Shown: positions 46,161 through 61,100 of the stretch, piece by piece
Numbering within the stretch: the first letter of the stretch is position 1
How the letters are laid out: the number at the start of each line of letters is the position of its first letter
Notes under the pieces: generated by a model
Seen by the model: only the letters and a program-made list of their open reading frames with translations
What the model was told of the DNA's origin: nothing
Databases searched by the model: none
Program-made: the position numbers and the translations under genes
NCBI RefSeq assembly: GCF_027887165.1
Contig: NC_077227.1
Coordinates: 535,977,793-536,041,792, forward strand
DNA length: 64,000 nucleotides
Direction: 5' to 3'
Origin: Monodelphis domestica
Lineage: Eukaryota > Chordata > Mammalia > Didelphimorphia > Didelphidae

Positions 46161-49100
46161 GTAGGCGTGAGGCTGCTGGCTGGGCAGGCGCGCGCGCGTG
46201 GGCCGTTGGAAGTGGGATGGTGGGGATGAGGAAGGGAGAAGCGCGTGCAGGTTGCCGGCTTCCCCCTCCGCCTCTCGCGGCCATTGCGAAGGCCCGCCCG
46301 GCCAGGGGCGCGACCAACAAGCTTCGAAGACTGGATGGGCTCCGGCCGGGATGCCCAGTGGGAGGGAAGGAGCAGGAAGAGCAGCATGTGAGGAGAAGCT
46401 GTGTTGGGGGCGAGAGGGGTGTCTATGTGGGGGGCACCGTGCGGAGAGTGTCGGGAGAAAGTAAGAGCGAAGGACTTCGGGACTGATGCGGGGAAGGGGG
46501 GGGGGGGCGGAAGGAGCCGATATTGAGTTTGGGGTACTTAGAGTGAGCTACCGGAAGGAACTCACCCGGAGCACCCTTTTGAAGAGTAAAAGCAGTGCTT
46601 AAAGAGGGAGGATAAAACCGGAGGCTCTTCCCACGGGGGTTGGGGTGAGAGTGATGATGTCTGTGAGCGGCGTGTAAGCAAGAGTTAGACTAGTGACCAA
46701 ATCCTCCGTGGATGGGAGATGCTTCGTGGGGGTAGGGGGGCGGGTCTCAGACCTAGTAGTCCAAGGAGTTCTTCCTTTGGTGGAGAAGGGTGTCACTCTT
46801 GGGTGGGCCGGGAGGCCCTAGGCAAAACTTTAAACACTCTTATGCATGAGGGGGCGGGGCTTCGTTCCATTTCACCTCTTGGTATGACAGGCCCAGTAAG
46901 ATTTATCCTTAATATTCTGACCCATTCCGCCATGACAAGTTTTTTTATGTTTATTAAGGAAAAGCTAAAACTCCCCAATCCTTTTGGGCCCCAGAGAATC
47001 AAACTATTGTTTGTAGGTGCTCTTAAGTGAGAGAGAGGGACTTCTGAACTCATTCTTCTTGTACTGAGTGTTTGGAAGAATAGGACTGAAAAAAAATAAT
47101 TGTTGGAGATTCATTTTATTTGTACTTATTATAGATACACAGAGGTAGGTTGGGGATACCATACAGTTCTTCAAACGTATTTGTATTTTGTAAGTGAGGT
47201 GTAAAGTAAGGAATATGGAGTTTGGGGTTCAAGGGACCCTTTTCTCTCTGGGGCCTTTCCACATAATACTACATTTGAGGTGAATGTTGGGTGAAAGAGA
47301 TTTTTGCATGGGGTATAATGTGAATAAGTGTAGTGTGTATTATGTACCTGTATTTCCACCAAGGATTGCTTTTTATCTTTATATTCCCTAGTACATAGGA
47401 ATTGGTTAATAAATACTTGATTTGAATTGGAAGGAGCCTTAGAGATTATAGTTCAGCTTTATCATCTTCATTTAAAGAAACTGAGACCCAGAAAGATTAA
47501 GTGATTTGCCCAGTGTCACACAAACCTAGGTTAAACCTAGGTCCTCTGATTCAAAATCTGATGTCCTTTACATTTAACAAAAGAGGATAATTTCTGTATT
47601 CAGAAAATTTCTTTGAGAATTTTTAGTTACCAGGTAAGCAATCATCAAAATATAAGTGGTTTTAGAAATCACACTGTGAGACTTACCTGAGCCAGCAAAG
47701 TGACCTCCTTGAATTCAGTAAGGAAATAGAAGTTACAGGTGCCAAATCATCTGCTCCCTTGAAGTCTAGGTACTCAGATATGGAGATATTACTGACAGCA
47801 TTCATCAGTATCAAGAAGGATGCAAATAAATTTAGAAACAAGTCAGTTTAGAAATTAACCTATTTTGTCATCTTTGCTTTTATGTGGGATTCTTTGGGGG
47901 GCCTGGTATTATGATCTAGGAATTATCCTTTGATCATTCTCCTTTATATAATATTAATTTTTAAATTTGGAACTTAGATACCAAAAAGAAAAACACAAAA
48001 GTAATTGCAATATTGTGAAATGATCAAATGTGATAGACTTTGCTACTAACAGCAGTACAATGTTCTAGGACAATTCTAAGGAACTTAAGAAAAAGAATGC
48101 TATCCACCTCCAGAGAAAGAACTATTTGAGTAAAAATGCTGATGAAAACATGATTTGTCATTTGTTTACTTGAGTGTATTTTGGGGTTTTGGTTTTATGA
48201 GATTGTTCACTTACGAGAATGATTAATATAGAGACAAAAAAATAAATTAAAAAACAAATACAGGATTATATATGCAACTGTGGTTCTCTACTCCACAAGC
48301 TTCTTTAAAATTATATGTAATATTAAATGTATTGTTTAAATTTTATGTTAAATAATAAAATATAGCAAATAATTTAAAGGACAATCAAATACGTTAATGG
48401 CCTAACTACCCTCTCTCGTCCCCAAACTTCTGGTTCTTTAAGAGAAAGAAGGAAAGGCCCTGTAATAGATATCATCAAGCTAAAGTAATCCACACAAGCC
48501 ATGTGCAAAAAAGTGTGTCTCTTCATCACCTCTTTCAGGAAGTGGATAACATACTTCATATAGGAAGGCTTGATTGATCCTTTCATTGATCTGAATTCTT
48601 TCAAAGTTGTTTTTCCTTTCTCCCCATTGCTATATTTATATGAAATGTTCTTCTGCATCCATCTATTTGAATTCTTAACAGTAATACATAGGATTCTCTA
48701 AAAGTATATTTTTGTGTTTTTTAAACGATACAATAAAATTACATTCCTATAACATGATTTATTCAGCCATTAATGACATCACAATCAATTTGCTTGTTTT
48801 GTTTTCCTCTTCCCCTCCAAATTTTCCCTCTTAACCCCACTCCTTCCTATTCCTATTCTTTTCCTTGTGTTTATACATAAAACTGTGTTCAACCCTCCTC
48901 TCCTTTTCAGATAAGAGTGAGGTTCTTGTGCCTACCTCTCTACTTAGTTTTTATATGTTCTCCACTTTTGAGAAACAGCAAAATACATTCTCTTCCTCCT
49001 CTACACTAGTGTATACTTTTTGCCCTCCATTCTCTTGCCCCTCATAAAACCCTCAAACCAGAACCGTCTACCCCCAAATCCTCTTTTTCTTACTAATTTT

Positions 49101-52100
49101 CTTTGAAGACATTAAGACTGAAAAAATACTTTTTTCTCCTTTCTTCTACCCTCCTCCCATTGTGCCAACACTGCATCCATCCTACTACCAGTTCCAGTTT
49201 CTTGGGTAAATTTACATTTTGGTCTTCTCATCAGAAGTGATTGGCTGGCCTCAAATACTTCCTAGCTGTGAGACCATGGGCAAGTCACTTGAATCCATTG
49301 CCTATCACTTTTCTGCCTTGGAACCTATACCCATTAAGGGTTTAAAAGAAAAGAAGTGATTGGACATCCCCTATTCCATTAAAGATCCACTGTTTTCACT
49401 GTAGGATTATACTTACCTTTGCAGGGTAAATTATTCTTGATTGTAAACTTATAATTTGTCCTGGAGTACTCTTAAGATCTCTATGATTTTGATGGTTTAA
49501 GACTTGAACTGTTTTTGGAGGCTTCTGCAGTACTTTTTCTTTGATGTGGGAACTCTTGATTTTGGCTATGGTATTTCTGGTACTTTGCCATTTGTATGAG
49601 ATGATCTTTCTTCACTTTACCCTTTGGTTCTAATAGATTTGTGTAGTTTTTATTTATGACTTCTTGAAAATAAACTTTTTGTCATTGTTTTAAGAGATTC
49701 TTAAATTATTTTAATTTAATGATTATAAAATTATTAGTGGTCTTTGATATCATGTACCTCCCAGGGAATTGGGAGCAGCTAGGTGGCACAGTGTATTGAG
49801 AGCCAAGTTTAGAGACAAGAGATCCTGGGTTCAGATTTGGCCTGCCATAGTTTCCAGCTGTGGGACTCTGAGCAAGTCACTTGACTTCCATTGCCATTGT
49901 CTAGTCCTTACCTCTCAATGCCTTGGAACCAATATATAATGTTAATTATAAGAAAGGGTAAGGGTTAAAAAAAAATGTAAGGAACCTCATTTGAAAGAGG
50001 AATCAGCAAAATGCCATCTAGCTACTAAAACAGCTGCTTTCCTGAAGTTATATCCATTAGTATTATCTTTGAATAGAAAAGCTAGACTACAAAGCACCTT
50101 CAAATGGACAGTATATATTATAGAAATTTACTCCTAATGATAGGTGTCATAGAGAGGCCCTCAGTTTTCTGTCCCCCTGCTTAAGCCTAGAGACTGAGTG
50201 GGATATGTCACTATGGCCTCTAATCCACAGAGGAAATGATTAAGCTTATGTCTAGCTTGAAAATAGAACAGAAGGCCAAAGAAGTTTTTATATAAAGCAG
50301 ATCTTGCTTTGAGAGGTATATTTATCTCGGGAGCTTAATATATTTCAAGGGTGGTTTGAGAGGGAGCAACTCTGTTTAAGCTAATGCTGAGATGGCGTTA
50401 AGAAAATCTGTTCTTGATTATTGACTTAAAAATCAGAATTCTACAGTATGCTTTGTTCTAGATGAAATATAAATGCTAGATGCAAGCCCTTGGGAAGCAT
50501 TCTAGTTGGGAGAAGGTTCAAAGATGATAGTATTGTGCAAGTTTATTGGAGAGATGAAACACAGGTTTCATGAAGAAAAAGACATTTGAGGTGAACTTCA
50601 AGAGGATGTCTTTATTAAGGAAATAGGGCCCTATTAACATTATCTTTCCTATACCATACCTCTATAGCTTTACCTATTGTCTACTTCTATATTGAAGAAA
50701 GCTCCTGAGGCTCTCAATCCATCTCCAGGAATTTTTCCTGTTGATCATCTGTCATTCATCTTATGTCTACCAGCTCTTTCCTGCTACCTACATGGTCCCA
50801 TTTACTTGATCCCTATCCTTTAAAAACCTTCAGCTGGGGCAGCTCTGTGGCTCAGTGAATAAAGAGCCAGGTCCAGAGATGGGAGGTCCTGGGTTCAAAT
50901 ATGAACTCAGATACTTCCTAGCTGTGTGACCCCAGGTAAGTCACTTAACCTCAATTGGGGGCAGCTCTATGACTCAGTGAATAGAGAGCCATGTCCAGAG
51001 ATGGGAGGTCTTAGGTTCAAATTAGCCTCAGACACTTCCCAGCTGTGTGACCCTGGGCAAGTCACTTAACCCCCATTGCCTAGCCCTTACCACTCTTCTG
51101 CCTTGGAGCCAATACACAGTATTGACTCCAAGACGGAAGGTAAGGGTTTAGAAAAATAAAAAATAAAAATCTTCAGCTGACATACTCCCTTCAAGTTGTC
51201 CTACATATTTCCCTTTGACTTCTAAAAATCATAGAATTATTAGTTCTCTTAATCTCTATTTCCTTATTGCCTATTCAACTCCTATCAATCTAACTTCTGG
51301 TCCCACTACTCTAAAATGATCTTTTAATTTGATCTTATGACCTTTTAAAAAACCCTCAGCCCTCTTTGACTTCTGGAGTTTTTAATACTATTGACTAACG
51401 CTTTCTGGACATTTTTCTTTGGTTTTCTTTCTCTTTGACTGTTTCTTCAATCCTCCATTGTTAGTTTACCCCCCATCTCCTGCCCTCTTAAGATAAGTGT
51501 TTCCTAGGTCTCTGTCTTTACTTCTTCTCTCAGATAATTCCTGTGTGCATATATATGTCTCCCAAATCTACAAAACCATTGCTCATCCTTGTACTGGATT
51601 GCATCCACAGGCCATAAACTGACATCATATATTTCTTCTAAGATATCCTGTGGGCATTTCTGCCTCAAGATGTCAGAAACAGAATGCCTCTTCCTCATAC
51701 CTAAAATCACCCTTCTTCTAAGCTCTTTCCTGTTTCTGTTGGGAGTATCATCATTGTTCTGGTCACCTATATTCATACTTTTTAAGAATTGTCCTTTATT
51801 CATTTTTCTCCCTCACATCTAATCTCTGAGTATCACATTGCCAAATCTTGTTGGTTGTACCACCACAACATATCTCTCATCTGCATTGGTTTCCCTTAAT
51901 TCTCCTAGCTACCACCACAGTTCTGATTTTCATCATCATTGGCCTTTACCACTAAAATACCTTACTAGCCTACCTGCCTTCTAGTATATTCCCTTCAGTC
52001 CATCTTTTGCAGACCCTATAATACTTCTAGTAAAAATGTCACTTCTCTTGTTCAAAATCTCCCTTATCATCCACTACCCACCCTCCTTTGCTTTCAGGAT

Positions 52101-55100
52101 AAAATACTGCCTCACTCACTCTTAACATTTAAGACTCAAAATTAATCTAATATCTGGGGCACCCTCCACCTTTCCAGACATATTTTATACTACTACCTAT
52201 CTCTTGTTATATATTCCAGTCATTCTGGAAAATTGGCTATTATTCTAATTTCACATTCATCCATTCATTCTCAGTCCATTGCCACCTCATGTCTGTTCAG
52301 AATTCTTATCTTCAACTCAGCTGCTGCTTCCTAGATCAAAGCTTTTCTTTATTTCTCTGGCACTGTCCCCGACCCCCACCCCCCCACTTCACCCTACCCC
52401 AGGTTTTTCAGTGTTTTCTTTAGACTCATTTGTTTTTGTAGTATACTTGTGTAAATTCCTAAGAAGACAGAGAAACTTGACAGCTTTATATCACAAACAT
52501 TTATATGTTTGTTGAGAGAGCTGGAAAGGAGGACATTATAAGCATAAAGAATGAGCCTGATCAGAGGAATGGAAGTCTCTTGGTAGATAGAGAGCACTTT
52601 TAGTGAGATTGACCAAAGTTCAAATTTGTCCTCAAACACTTACTAGATGTTCCTTAACATTTATTAGACAAGTTCCTTAACTCTGCCCAATATCTCGTCT
52701 GTAAAATGGGGATAAGTAATAGCATCTACCTCCCAGAATTGTTGTAAGGATAAAAATGAGATAATTTGTAAAGCCTTTTGCAAACCTTAAAAGATTTATA
52801 TAATGCTAACTATTGTTATTATTGTTATTACCTTTATTGTTACACTTTTTCCTTCCCATGTAAATATTATTTCCATTTGTACCATTCATTTTCTCACACT
52901 AAAGACTATCATGTAATGGAAAAGCAGAGAAACAGGCAGGAGTCAGAAAACCTAGATTTTTATCTTGACTTTTCCATTTACTAGTTGAGTGTCAGCCTTT
53001 TGGAGCCTTGATTTTCTCATCTTATTTTACAAGGACAGTATGAGGATCAAATGATATAACATATAAAAACATTTTAAATTATTCAGCTGTTTATACAGAA
53101 GAAAATGGTGTATAAAGAAGCCTTGGCTTCTGAATATATATAGTCTAAAAGAACTTGGAAACTAGTTATTTAGTACCCAAGTCTTTTGCCACAGAGATAA
53201 ATGGTGGCATGGCAAGGTCTTCAAGAACCCACTTTGCCTATAATGTAGCTATAAAATTTATTGCCATTTGTGGTTTTTAATTCATGATGAAAACTCATTG
53301 CAGGGTTTTCTAAAAATAAGTGGGCAGGGGTCTTCTACTTGTATGGAGCTAACACTGGGGAGAGGGGAAGGTGGGAAGCTGGACTAATTCCTCTTCACCT
53401 TTTTGATTATTCTATTTGTTTTTGTTCTAGGATTGATAAGCTGTGCCTTCTTTCTGGGTGTAAATGGTTTATATTCCTCTAGTGATGATGTGATAGAATT
53501 GACTCCTTCCAGTTTCAACCGTGAAGTTATTCAGAGTAACAGTTTGTGGCTCATAGAATTCTATGCTCCATGGTAAGTGTTCATGTTGTACTTGTAAACA
53601 CTGTGCCATCAAAGTATTGCTATAAACAATAATGAGAAAATTGAAGTTGGGTTATTTAGTTGTTTACCAAAGGAAAGGCTAATGGAAGATAATTGGGGAA
53701 CTGAGTAAAGTAGTAATATGGTTATAAATATATAAATGATAGTGGAGAGTGGTCCAAAGAAAAATCTTACTCAACTTTAAATACGATATGATTGGTATAC
53801 GTTTAAAATAAGTGGGACTCAAGATTTTTATCCTAGATAAAATGTAATTTATTCAAAACAAAGAATACCATATGTGAAAACATTTAATTAAAAACTTGTC
53901 CTCAGCAGTATAGTAGATAGAAAACTAGCTTCAGAGTTAGGAAAATCTGGATTAAAATTCCACTTCTAATAGGCAAATCATTTAACCTCTCAATGTCCCC
54001 AGGTAATTCTCTAAACTGGGGATAGCTACAGGTCTACAGTAGTGGGTATTTGCTTCTCAAGGAGTGCTCTGCATTTATGAAATCACAAGTCTAGGTGAAA
54101 AAAAGGCTCGTGCATTTAAAAGTAAAATGAAATCTCAAGTTTTTAATATTTATCAATGGACACATTAAAATTACTTTTTTAATTACCTCTTAAATTTAGT
54201 TATATGATTAAAATTTGTAATTGTTATAAACTTAATCTAATATATAAATATAATATGAATAATAATTTAAAATTTGATAGGGTAGATATTATAGATATTT
54301 TAGGATTAATTTGTTCATTGGTCTTAGGTATTAAAATCTTAGGCTATAGATGCAATCAATAGTTATTAAATAAAAGTAGAAATACTCTAATGCAAAGAGA
54401 TTCTATTCATTAAAATAGCATGGTTAATAGTGTAACATCTAACAAATGGGAATTGCCTTTTTGTAGAATGTGTATTATAATAAATATACTTGATATTAAA
54501 ACTATGTAGTAGTAATAGAGTAATTGAGAAAGGGTTGTTATTGTCCAGTGCAGCATATGAAATATTGTTAATACTGAACCATAGGGAGGCTCTGATTTCA
54601 CCTTTAAAGAAACTAGGAATTCCCTCCACAGAGTTATTTATGACTATACCAAAGTCTTAGTACTTGAAACAAATAGAAGTGAAGGGTTTTGCCCATAATC
54701 AAATAGCTGTCAAGAGTTTTCGAAGTGGGATTTGAACAGAAATCCTAGCCTTTGAGCCTAAGAATAGACACTCAGCCAAGCTGCCTTTGGAGTACTGTTG
54801 TTAAGACAATTTACCATTTCATTGACAAAATGCATGTTAATAGAGATTAGAGTAACAATATCAAATTTAAAAGTTTTGCTATTTACACATTCTGAATATT
54901 CTAATACAATATCTTGATGTACATAGCTGACATACTGACGGCTAGAGATATTATGATCCTGTTTGGGTAGATATTTACATAATTCAAATATAGTTTCGTA
55001 AATCCCTTAATGTGACTAAATTTACATAGTGATTTTGTTTGTAAATAAGTCAAAGCCTCATCCCAGGATATTTTGGGGTACTTTGGATTTTAGATTAGTA

Positions 55101-58100
55101 TTGTACTCAGTGCCCATCAATAAAGTATAACCTTGTTTGTCTGGGTCAGTGATTGCAAATTACTAAAAGATTGGGATTGAAGAATACAAGTGATTCAAAA
55201 TACATTATACCATGTTTCTTGGGTGAGATATGATTTTAAATTTATAACAAAATCATTACTCTTGTTAACAGATAAATATTCCATATGGTTTTTATTTTAA
55301 ATATGATTTGACTAATAAATTAATTTTTAAAGGTTTAATCCTAACTCCCCACCCACATAAAAGCTACCAGTTGAAGAATACTAACCTGGGATATATGGAA
55401 TTTCAGCTCTGCTATTCATTAACTGTGACCTTTCAAATCATTTTACTTCCTCGGGTCTCAGTTTTCTTATGGATAAGATGAGGACTCTCTAAGGCCTCAA
55501 AATCATATTTTTAGTTCTTTTAATTCTTATTCAAGGCATTTAGACAGAATTCAGCATCATTCTTATTGAAGCAATGATAATTTCTAAAAGTCTTAATTTT
55601 TTTCTGTGATTATAAGTAGAGAAAAAGTAATTTTAATCATCAATTCTTGGTTTTCCTACCCCTCTTCTACTCTACCTCCCCTCATCCTCCATGAAGGTGT
55701 GGTCATTGCCAAAGGTTAGCACCAGAATGGAAGAAAGCAGCAACAGCATTAAAAGTAAGTTTCAACCATTCCCAAAGGTGTCTCAGAAAATACTTTCTGT
55801 ACTTTTCCATTCAGATAATCAGATTAAATGCATTTAATCTGAAGGAAACTTTGCAATAACTATGTGATTGGTTTATATAGTACAGTTTGAATTTATTGAA
55901 ATGTCAAGCCTATGTTGAATACTTAAGAATTCAGTGTTTGCTATTCTGTCTTTATCATTGATTTATCCCTCATTTCCTTTTTCCTTTCTTTCCTAAATTT
56001 GGTTCTCAGTGCCTGTCACTTAGACTTCTGGAGTAGTTTCCTAACCAATCTCTCTAGTCTCTCTTCTGTTTCAATTAAATATCTAAATATTAAGTTCAAC
56101 TAGTGTCAATTAATACTCTAGTAATCCCATTCATCCATTAGATTACTGCTAAAATTTTCATCCTAGCACAGAAATTGAATAAATGCTTTTGGTGCTTCCC
56201 CATTGTTTGTAGGCTTAAAAAGGGGGACTCCTTAACATAGCATTCAAGGCCTGACTTGGTGTGACCTCAGCCACTTCTGCAGCTTTATTTCATACTACTC
56301 CCTTTCGTGTTATGTTCCCTTATCTTTTAGGTAAGCTGAATATTAGCTTTTCCCTGAATCTGTGTTTTCTTCCAGCTTCGTGCATTGGTGCTCATTATCC
56401 CCCATCCCTAAATATTCCCTATACCTCTCTACACCTGTTAAAATACCTTTTTTCCTTGCAGGGTAGGCACAGATACCACCTATTCCATGGAATTAAACTT
56501 TTCTTGATCCTTCCCTCAAGTGCCTTCTTGCCCATCTGTGCCCTCTCATGTCATTATTATATTCTCATTTGATTTTGTGGGGGGGTAGAAATAGATTTAG
56601 TCAGATGACCTAGTTAGTATCCTGGCTTTGATAGTTCCTAACTGTAACTTTGGGCAGATAACTTTCTTTAATCCAAGGATATGTGGCATTGTACCTTTCA
56701 TATAGTGTGTACTTAAGTTTATTTAACTGAATTGAATTGTTTGAATTGTAGAATCTCCTATAGCTACTTTTATTTAGCTTCACTAGTAGTGAACAGGGCA
56801 TTCAGGGACAATTTGATGTGAGGACTTGCTGAGGCCTTTTCTGAGCTGCTTTCCTCCTTTGGTATCTACCTGCTTCCTAAGGCTCTCACTTGTGATTCCA
56901 AGAAGCTGTAGTATGCATAATGGCCACAACCTGGTTAAAGCATCTTGGCAGGTGAGCTTAAACCAGGTTGAAAATAATCAAGAGGCCTCAAACTCCTCAT
57001 CATTGAGTGAGGGGGGGATGTCTACCCCAGGCATGTGAAGACTTCCCTTATCAGAAAAAGTGAATGAGAAAATTTTGTTCCAATAGCCATGAAAAGCTGC
57101 AGAAGCAGGCCTTATTACTTATTACTTAGAGCTTGGTTAGACATTGAAGAAGTCATCCACTACATCCTGGATGTCTTCTGACTTTTGTCTTACCACTGGA
57201 CTTAAGTGACTGGGAGAGAGAGTGAGGCTGATAGCTTAGCTTCACCTAAATCCAATTTATGCTCAAGTCAAAAGATAGCACCCAGTGGTGTCATTTTGTC
57301 CTCTTTGAGTATGAAGGACAACCACCACCAAGTGGAAAATTGGAGAAATTAAGATAAAATAATTCCATCTTTTCCTCTGTGGATCTGCTTATGGTTCCCA
57401 CTTCTGTTAAGTCTGCTATTCCATTTTTGGCTCCCTCATTTACTCTGGTGCTGAGACTCCTTTTTTGATCTTCCTATTCCTCACTCATGGATTTTCCACC
57501 ATTCCTGATTCTGTTTTATGCTAGAAATGGTACTGATGAACCAGATATCCAAATGGGTAGGGAATGTTATACTGTAAAGTAACTGGGATACACACAGTCA
57601 AGTGCATAGCCTTTATGATTCTGAGAAATTTAATGAGCACCTGCATTTGTCATTTGACCAGACAAAAAAATATTAATGTGGGCATTAAATTTTTTTTTTC
57701 AGGAGTACATACCTTCTGTATTAGAATCAATACTACTAAGTATCAGTTCCAAGGCAGAAGGGCGGTTGGTAAGGGTTTGGCAATTGGGGTTAAATGACTT
57801 GTCAAGTGTCACACAGCTAGGAAAGTGTCTAAAAATATCTGCATCCAAACCCAGGACCTTCTGTAGTCGCCCCAGTGTTATTATATTTTAGAACTCTGAT
57901 ATCACAGCTTGTTTTAAAAGGAGGGTTTTTTGTTTTTTTTTAATGAAAGCAGTTGTGAAATTTATATGGAAAGTACTCAGTTTTGAGCAAGATAGTGAAA
58001 TCATGCTTTTGAATGTTCTAGGAAATCTAGAAAAAAAAGCAAGTCTTTATGTTTGTGAAGTATGAGTACAAAATAATATTTACTTGAATTTCAACAGGAT

Positions 58101-61100
58101 ATAGTGAAAGTTGGTGCAGTTGATGCAGATAAACATCAGTCCTTAGGTGGACAGTATGGAGTCCAAGGATTTCCCACTATTAAGATATTTGGATCCAACA
58201 AAAATAGACCAGAAGATTACCAGGGTAAGAGTTTATTTTACTACTTCTCTTTTTCTTCTGACTTTGCTATATACTGGCATTTCTTTGTTTTAATTTAAAA
58301 CAGATTTTAAATAACCATTACATTGTCACTAGAAAGTCAGTGTCCTTAGAGGGCTGAGTGCTCCTCACTTAACTTTCTTGTGTCATATCAAGTATCCAAG
58401 ATGCACATGTCTACTGATTTACTGATGCCTCTCTATATAACTGCCTTATTTCTCCCCCTACTGGAAACAGGGGAAATAGCATGTATAAAAGAAGGACATT
58501 CCATTTCAAATATTTACAGAGTTTACACTCTAGACATCTACATAGACAAGTGTAACATATAGTATTGATAATGAAAACAAAGTCCATTAGAGGGCAAAGC
58601 AGGGATACATTGTAGAAATTATTAGGGAGGTAGGGGAATAGGTAGCATTTGAACTGGACTCTGAAGAATGAATAAGATTCTTGAGGAAGGGAAGGGAAGA
58701 CACCCTAGGCATTAGAGAATAATTTCCAGAAGTTTTAAAACTACAAATTACCATGTTCAATGAGTATTAAGGGCCTATCTTATGCCAAGGATACAATGAG
58801 AAATTGAAACATTCCCTATGTGATACAGAATGAAATAAGCAGAACCAGGACAGCATTGTGCACAGTGACAGCAATATTGTGGCATGGATAAAATGTGATA
58901 CCTATCAGCAATACAATAATGCAGGAAAATTCTGTAGTTATATAATTTTCAAAAAATATATTATATGTAATAAATTTCTATATAAGTTTTCCAAAATTAT
59001 ATGATCGAACTTCTCTCCCTTTCCTTGTCCCTCCTGGTGCTGTTAGGTGATTTGATCTGGGTTATACATGTATTATCATGTAAAACGTATTTCCATATTG
59101 TTCATTTTTGTAAGTGAGTAATCTTATAAAGCCAGAACCTTTTGGGGAGGGGGGGGGTAGCTGGGTAGCTCAGTGGATTGAGAGCCAGGCCTAGAGATGG
59201 GAGGTCCTAGGTTCAAATCTGGCCTCAGACACTTCCCAGCTATGTGACCCTGGGCAAGTCACTTGACCTCCATTGCCTAGCCCTTACCACTCTTCTGCCT
59301 TGGAACCAATACATAGTATTGACTCCAAGATGGGGAAGGTAAGGGTTTAGAAAAAAAAAAACAGAACCCCAAAACATAAACCCAGCTGTACAATTGAAAA
59401 ATCATATGTCCTATCATTGTATTGCTGATTAAGTATTGTATTATATTGATTGTAATGCTAATCATTGTATTAGCTATGAAGTCTGTCATATTTGATTGTT
59501 TAACAATATTGTTGTTACTATATATAACATTCTCCTGGTTCTGCTTGTTTCACTCTGCATCAGTTCATATAGATCTTTCCATCTCTTTCTGAAATCATCC
59601 TGTGCATCTTTTTTTGTAGCACAATAATATTCCGTCACCATCAATATCACAATTTGTTCAACCATTCCCCAATTGATGAACATCCCTTTAATTTCCAATT
59701 CTTTGCCACCACAGAAAGAGCAGCTCTAAATATTTTAATTCAGGACAATTCTGAGGGGCATTATAACAAAGAATGCTATCCACCTCCAGAAATAGAACTG
59801 TTGGAGTCAAAAAGCAGATGAAAGCCTACAATTTTTCACATGTTTATTTTGGCATATGTTTTGCGGTTTGGGTTTTATAAGATTATTCACTTACAAAAAT
59901 GAACAACATGGAAATGTTTTGCATGATAATGCACCTATAACGAAGCTTGAATTGCTTGCCAGCTCCAGGAGGGGGAGGGAAGGAAGGAGAGAAACAATTT
60001 GGATCATTAACTGTAGAAAACTTAATATGGAAATTTGTTATACTGTAATTGGCTTTTAAAAATAAAGTGATAGTGATGATAATGGAGGGGAAAGGAATGA
60101 CGTAGTTGTCTACCAAATCCAAACTTGTATCTGAAACTCCAAAAACAGTTGCTATCAGCATAAAAGTAACCATTTTATCAATGCTAATAAAAATAAAACC
60201 TCTAAGGAAAAAAAAATGAAATTATCCCCAAGCTTGATCCATTTCACAAATGGCAAAGTAGTTTTCTAAATTTCAAAACTTCAAAACTTTTTATTCTGTA
60301 ATTTTCAATTTCTAGTAACACTTTGGTCATTTTCTTCCTAATGTTCAGGCATTTAGCCAAATAGTCTGGGATACCTAAGTCTAGTCTCCCTTCTAAAGAT
60401 CATAGAATTTAAAGCTGGAATGGACCTTTGGAGGAACCAGTAGGACTTTTATTGTGGCAACATCTATGAGGAGTTGTTTTATGTCAGATATGATGAGTAG
60501 GCTCTTTAAGGATCTGTTTATCATTGTATATTAACACTTGCATAATTTTCTAACTTTTCCCTCTAAATTAAATTACTTGTTCTATGTATTATTTGAAAAG
60601 GGTAAATATGGTAACTCTCTAGGATTGTTACAAGTTTTTTAATTCTTTATGTCTAATAGCAGGAAAAACTTTTTTTTTTAAACCCTTAACCTTCCATCTT
60701 AGAATCAATACTATGTATTGGTTCTGAGGCAGAAGAGTAGTAAGGGCTATGCAATGTCAGATTAAGTGACTTGACCAGGGCCACATAGCTAGGAAGTATC
60801 TGAGGCCAGATTTGAACTTAGAACCTAGTCTCTAGACCTAGTTCTCGATCCACTGAGCCATCTAGCTGCCCCCCAAAACCATTCTTTTAGCATTTAACTA
60901 TTTTTCACTTTTAGATTGTATTTTGTCTGACTACACCTTAAAGTAGATGACATAAGGGAAATTGCACATGCTTTTGCCATCACTATTAAAACTGAACAAG
61001 TAAAAAAAAAATGAAGTCATAGCATTGAATAAGTAGAATGATTTAAAAATAGGGACTATGTATTTTTTATGTTAGAAAGCAATTTGGTGACATCAAAACA

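Larger units (their letters stand above)
45700..46760. promoter_or_regulatory. PDIA6: CpG-rich promoter region of PDIA6
   Basis: Base composition changes sharply here: CG dinucleotides, rare elsewhere, become frequent from about 45720 to about 46760, covering the upstream promoter, exon 1 and the start of intron 1. This is the look of a CpG island at a broadly expressed gene. There is no clear TATA box near the probable start site, so dispersed initiation is likely; the first base of exon 1 cannot be fixed by eye (probably 46020-46090). Confidence 0.85.
46161..53430 (+). other. PDIA6: PDIA6 intron 1
   Basis: About 7.3 kb. Starts CpG-rich with a 12-base G run at about 46496-46507. Holds a MIR-type relic, L1 pieces, several SINEs (one dimeric) and L2-like sequence. 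No other gene was seen. Confidence 0.9.

Noticed and set aside
46067-46486. 139-residue plus-strand frame and minus-strand frames in the CpG island
   Set aside because: GC-rich sequence is poor in stops; only the exon 1 part is supported by homology.
51504-51803. 99-residue minus-strand frame
   Set aside because: Lies in an L2-like repeat; no known motif and no supporting signals.
59378-60068. Twin-priming (5' inversion) of one L1 insertion
   Set aside because: The minus-strand part also contains 3' UTR that overlaps the plus-strand part in consensus terms, so two insertions or an inverted duplication fit better.
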